From assembly GCF_052118625.1 (NCBI RefSeq), contig NZ_JBQKGW010000007.1, positions 62,001 to 126,000 of the forward strand: a stretch of DNA of 64,000 bases. The letters are read 5' to 3'. This stretch comes from Porcincola sp945869225 (lineage in GTDB: Bacteria > Bacillota > Clostridia > Lachnospirales > Lachnospiraceae). The notes under the pieces are model-generated. The model made no database searches. It was not told the origin of the DNA and worked only from the letters and a program-made list of their open reading frames with translations. A program made the translations under genes and the position numbers. Below are positions 61,830 through 64,000 of the stretch, piece after piece. Positions within the stretch are counted from its first letter, which is position 1, and each line of letters opens with the position of its first letter.

Positions 61830-62777
61830 GTGGAAACGAGCAGCAGAAAAACATCCCTGGTCATCATGGCTGCAGGACTTGGCAGCAGATTTGGAAAAGG
61901 CATCAAGCAGCTGACATCCTTTGGCCCGTCAGGAGAGATCATCATGGACTATTCCATCTATGATGCGCTTCAAGCGGGATTTGACAAGGTCGTCTTCATT
62001 CTGCGCAGAGATCTGGCGGACGAGTTCCGGGAGATTATCGGCAGACGAATTGAAAAGCAGGTGGAGGTTGCCTATGCCTATCAGGACATGGGAGACCTTC
62101 CGGAGGGATTTTGCGTTCCGGTGGGACGCGTCAAGCCCTGGGGGACCGGTCAGGCAGTTCTGGCGGCGAGAGATGTCATTGACGAGCCGTTCTGCGTCAT
62201 CAACGCAGACGATTACTATGGCAGGACCTCCTTCAGGAAGATTCATGAATACCTGACAGCCACACCGTTCCGGACAGGGATTCACCAGCCATACCGCATC
62301 AGCATGGCGGGCTTTGTTCTGAACAATACACTATCTGAGCACGGCGGTGTGACCAGGGGGCTCTGCGAGGTCGATGAGGCAGGCCGGCTTGAACAGATCG
62401 TCGAGACAAAGAACATCATCCGTCACGCGGGAGGTGCAGCTGTCCTGTACCAGGACGGAACGATGAAGGTGCTGAACCCGGATATGCCCGTTTCCATGAA
62501 CATGTGGGGCTTCCAGCCGGATTTCATCGGCGAGCTGAAGGCAGCTTTCCCGGTCTTTTTGAGAGAACACGCCGGGACGAAGGATGAGCAGACAGCGGAG
62601 TTTCTGCTTCCAACCATCGTCGGAGGGCTTCTCCGGCAGCAGAAGGCGCTGATCGACGTTCTGCCGATATCAGATCGCTGGTTCGGCGTTACCTACCAGG
62701 AGGATGTCCCGGTTGTGAAGGAGAGTTTCCGAAAGCTGATCGCGGAAGGCCTGTATCCGGAAAAACTCTGGGGCTGA
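61830..62777 (+). CDS. Sugar nucleotidyltransferase-like protein
   Basis: A 315-aa protein with the GT-A nucleotidyltransferase fold: LVIMAAGLGSRFGKGIKQL is the nucleotide-binding G-X-G-T/S-R-F signature, and FCVINADDYYGRTSF supplies the metal-binding aspartates. It resembles NTP-transferase proteins common in Lachnospiraceae, close to the GlmU/GalU group, without the left-handed helix acyltransferase domain. The sugar or aminoalcohol substrate is not evident. The start is GTG 61830 with CGGAGGTGAA upstream. A terminator follows. Confidence 0.85.
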   Translation: METSSRKTSLVIMAAGLGSRFGKGIKQLTSFGPSGEIIMDYSIYDALQAGFDKVVFILRRDLADEFREIIGRRIEKQVEVAYAYQDMGDLPEGFCVPVGRVKPWGTGQAVLAARDVIDEPFCVINADDYYGRTSFRKIHEYLTATPFRTGIHQPYRISMAGFVLNNTLSEHGGVTRGLCEVDEAGRLEQIVETKNIIRHAGGAAVLYQDGTMKVLNPDMPVSMNMWGFQPDFIGELKAAFPVFLREHAGTKDEQTAEFLLPTIVGGLLRQQKALIDVLPISDRWFGVTYQEDVPVVKESFRKLIAEGLYPEKLWG

Positions 62778-62790
62778 CGAGAAGAAAGTA

Positions 62791-62834
62791 AAGAGGCAGA
62801 TGAAGAATGACTGCTCATTTTTCATCTGCCTCTT
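62791..62834. terminator. Terminator between the nucleotidyltransferase gene and the tRNA
   Basis: AAGAGGCAGATGAA pairs perfectly with TTCATCTGCCTCTT around a 16-base loop; T-rich bases follow on the right, and the left complement (TTTACTTTC) allows weaker termination of the leftward tRNA transcript. Confidence 0.82.
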
Positions 62835-62917
62835 ATTCATTGAAGTGTGTTTTTGCTCTGAACTTCATCCCAATACATCGCTATTCAGCGGCAGTAGTTC
62901 GGATTCGTACAACCTAG

Positions 62918-62991
62918 TCGAGGTGATCAGACTCGAACTGACGGCCTCTGGTCCCCCAGACCAGCGCCCTAACCATCTGGGCCACACCTCG
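62918..62991 (-). tRNA. tRNA-Pro(GGG)
   Basis: On the minus strand a 74-base cloverleaf folds fully: acceptor CGAGGTG with CACCTCG, D arm GCCC...GGGC, anticodon stem CTGGT/ACCAG with loop CTGGGGG (anticodon GGG at 62955-62957), T arm GTCAG-TTCGAGT-CTGAT and discriminator A. The CCA end is not encoded (the gene continues CTAG), so CCA must be added. A TATAAT box lies 16 bases upstream on the minus strand (complement of 63007-63012), with TTTTCA as -35. Confidence 0.93.
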
Positions 62992-63161
62992 TGAAACACA
63001 ATGCTCATTATATAACAGAAAAATTCATTTGAAAAGACCGGTTTTCTTTCCATGCCTTTGCACATATGTTATGATAAAGACAAAAACAGCGTGCCCTGCG
63101 GGAACCTGAGGGCGCTGACAACCTGTCAGATTGGATCACAATCAGGAAAGGCGGAGACGAG

Positions 63162-64000
63162 ATGAGTTTTCTTGTAGTGATGGACAGTTGCGGGGAATTA
63201 ACAGAGGATATGAAGGAAAGCGGGCATTTTGCGTCGGTTCCTTTTCTGATCGACATCGCCGGCTCTCATTTTGTGGACAATGAGCGGTTTGATATGAAGC
63301 GTTTTCTGAGGCTTGTAAAGGAAAGCCCGACGGTTGCAAGAACCGCATGTCCGTCGCCGGAGCGGTTCCGGAAGTTGTTCCCGCCGGACGCGGAGAGAAT
63401 CTATATCGTGACCATTTCCGCTGAATTGTCCGGTTCCTATAACAGTGCAAAGATTGCACAGGATATGGAGGAAGAAGATCATCCGGACAGAAAGATTCAT
63501 GTATTCAACTCAAAGTCGGCTTCCATCGGAGAGACGCTGATTGCCAGGAAGATCTGGGAGTGTGAGAAGGAAGGATACAGCTTTGAGCATACCATCGAGA
63601 CCGTGGAGTCCTATATCGAGAGCCAGGTGACATGGTTTGTGCTGGAGACGCTCGATACGCTCCGGAAGAACGGCCGTCTGTCGAACTTCAAGGCAGCGCT
63701 TGCGACGGCGCTCAAGATCAAGCCGATCTGTTCCTCCACCCCGGAGGGGGCGATTCAGCAGGCCGGTCAGGCGCGCGGGATCAACAAGGCGCTTGTCCGG
63801 ATGGTAGAGATGGCGGCAGAGGCAGCCGGACATACTGAACAGAAGGAGATTGCAGTCTCCTATGTTGAGTGTCCGGAGCGGGGGCAGATGGTGATGGATG
63901 CGCTGAAGGAACGGATGCCGGCGAAAAATTATATCCTTCTTCCTGCCAGCGGACTGACTGCGACCTACGCGAACGAGGGCGGCATCATCGTTGTTATATG
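63162..64000 (+). CDS. DegV family protein (partial, runs off the window)
   Basis: A fatty-acid-binding DegV/FakB-like protein whose last residues lie past position 64000; 279 codons are visible. It starts MSFLVVMDSCGELTEDMK (SCGE at the usual D-S-x-x-D/E site); the fatty-acid-binding serine/threonine region PTVARTACPSPERFRKLF, TISAELSGSYNSAKIA and LETLDTLRKNGRLS follow, ending AT the GLTATYANEGGIIVV stretch. FakB proteins present host fatty acids to FakA kinase; other DegV roles are open. ATG 63162 follows AGGCGGAGACG. An extended -10 (TGTTATGAT, 63067-63075) is a possible promoter. Confidence 0.9.
   Translation, partial: MSFLVVMDSCGELTEDMKESGHFASVPFLIDIAGSHFVDNERFDMKRFLRLVKESPTVARTACPSPERFRKLFPPDAERIYIVTISAELSGSYNSAKIAQDMEEEDHPDRKIHVFNSKSASIGETLIARKIWECEKEGYSFEHTIETVESYIESQVTWFVLETLDTLRKNGRLSNFKAALATALKIKPICSSTPEGAIQQAGQARGINKALVRMVEMAAEAAGHTEQKEIAVSYVECPERGQMVMDALKERMPAKNYILLPASGLTATYANEGGIIVVI

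Overview
The window reads as one contiguous piece of chromosome from a fairly GC-rich member of the Bacillota, class Clostridia, most likely family Lachnospiraceae. The basis is gene content and order: smc-ftsY, ylxM-ffh, rpsP-khpA-rimM-trmD, a gram-positive PolC, an Asp23-nusB-xseA-xseB-ispA-dxs-tlyA-nadK-argR-recN string, a two-subunit PyrB/PyrI pair, strong AGGAGG-type ribosome binding sites, and TTGACA-17-TATAAT-type promoters. The family assignment is inference from synteny and remembered protein families; no search was run. There is no CRISPR array, insertion sequence, prophage or rRNA. Nearly all genes lie on the + strand; the exceptions are traX, a DUF5721-like gene, pyrBI, the GH94 phosphorylase and one tRNA.

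Layout. 0-13.4 kb: smc and ftsY; threonine ammonia-lyase; ylxM-ffh behind a promoter embedded in a terminator; rpsP-khpA, then after an intrinsic terminator rimM-trmD (no rplS follows); a HAD protein, a tandem ACT protein, an acyltransferase and a carbamate kinase. 13.4-15.6 kb: a short promoter-to-terminator unit without a plausible ORF (candidate small RNA), then prfC with its own promoter. 15.6-25.8 kb: the long Asp23/nusB/xseAB/ispA/dxs/tlyA/nadK/argR/recN operon (RNA processing, DNA repair, isoprenoid precursors, NADP), ending in a secreted DUF4176-like protein where spoIVB-spo0A often follow recN in spore-forming Clostridia. 25.9-29.3 kb: a three-gene export-type ABC system with a membrane-anchored NEW3-domain protein. 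29.4-37.2 kb: efp, traX, surE, a small charged protein, a CIRCE-controlled htpG with an unusual charged insertion, a DUF5721-like gene and a secreted four-repeat SH3 protein. 37.3-46.5 kb: pyrBI divergent from pheA, then a DUF815 ATPase, a Ppx/GppA phosphatase and polyphosphate kinase (a polyphosphate make/break pair) and ispG. 46.6-51.8 kb: polC and aroK. 51.8-55.6 kb: a cellobiose phosphorylase gene divergent from its probable LacI-family regulator, with matching operator-like sites 200 bp apart. 55.6-64 kb: mutY, a glycosyltransferase, glnS, a DUF218 protein, a Cof-type HAD phosphatase, a DUF3783 protein, a nucleotidyltransferase, tRNA-Pro(GGG) and a degV gene cut by the window end.

Most of the content is housekeeping. 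The parts most worth a second look are the small RNA unit before prfC, the NEW3/ABC system next to a secreted DUF4176 protein, the HtpG insertion and its CIRCE control, and the operator arrangement at the cellobiose phosphorylase locus.
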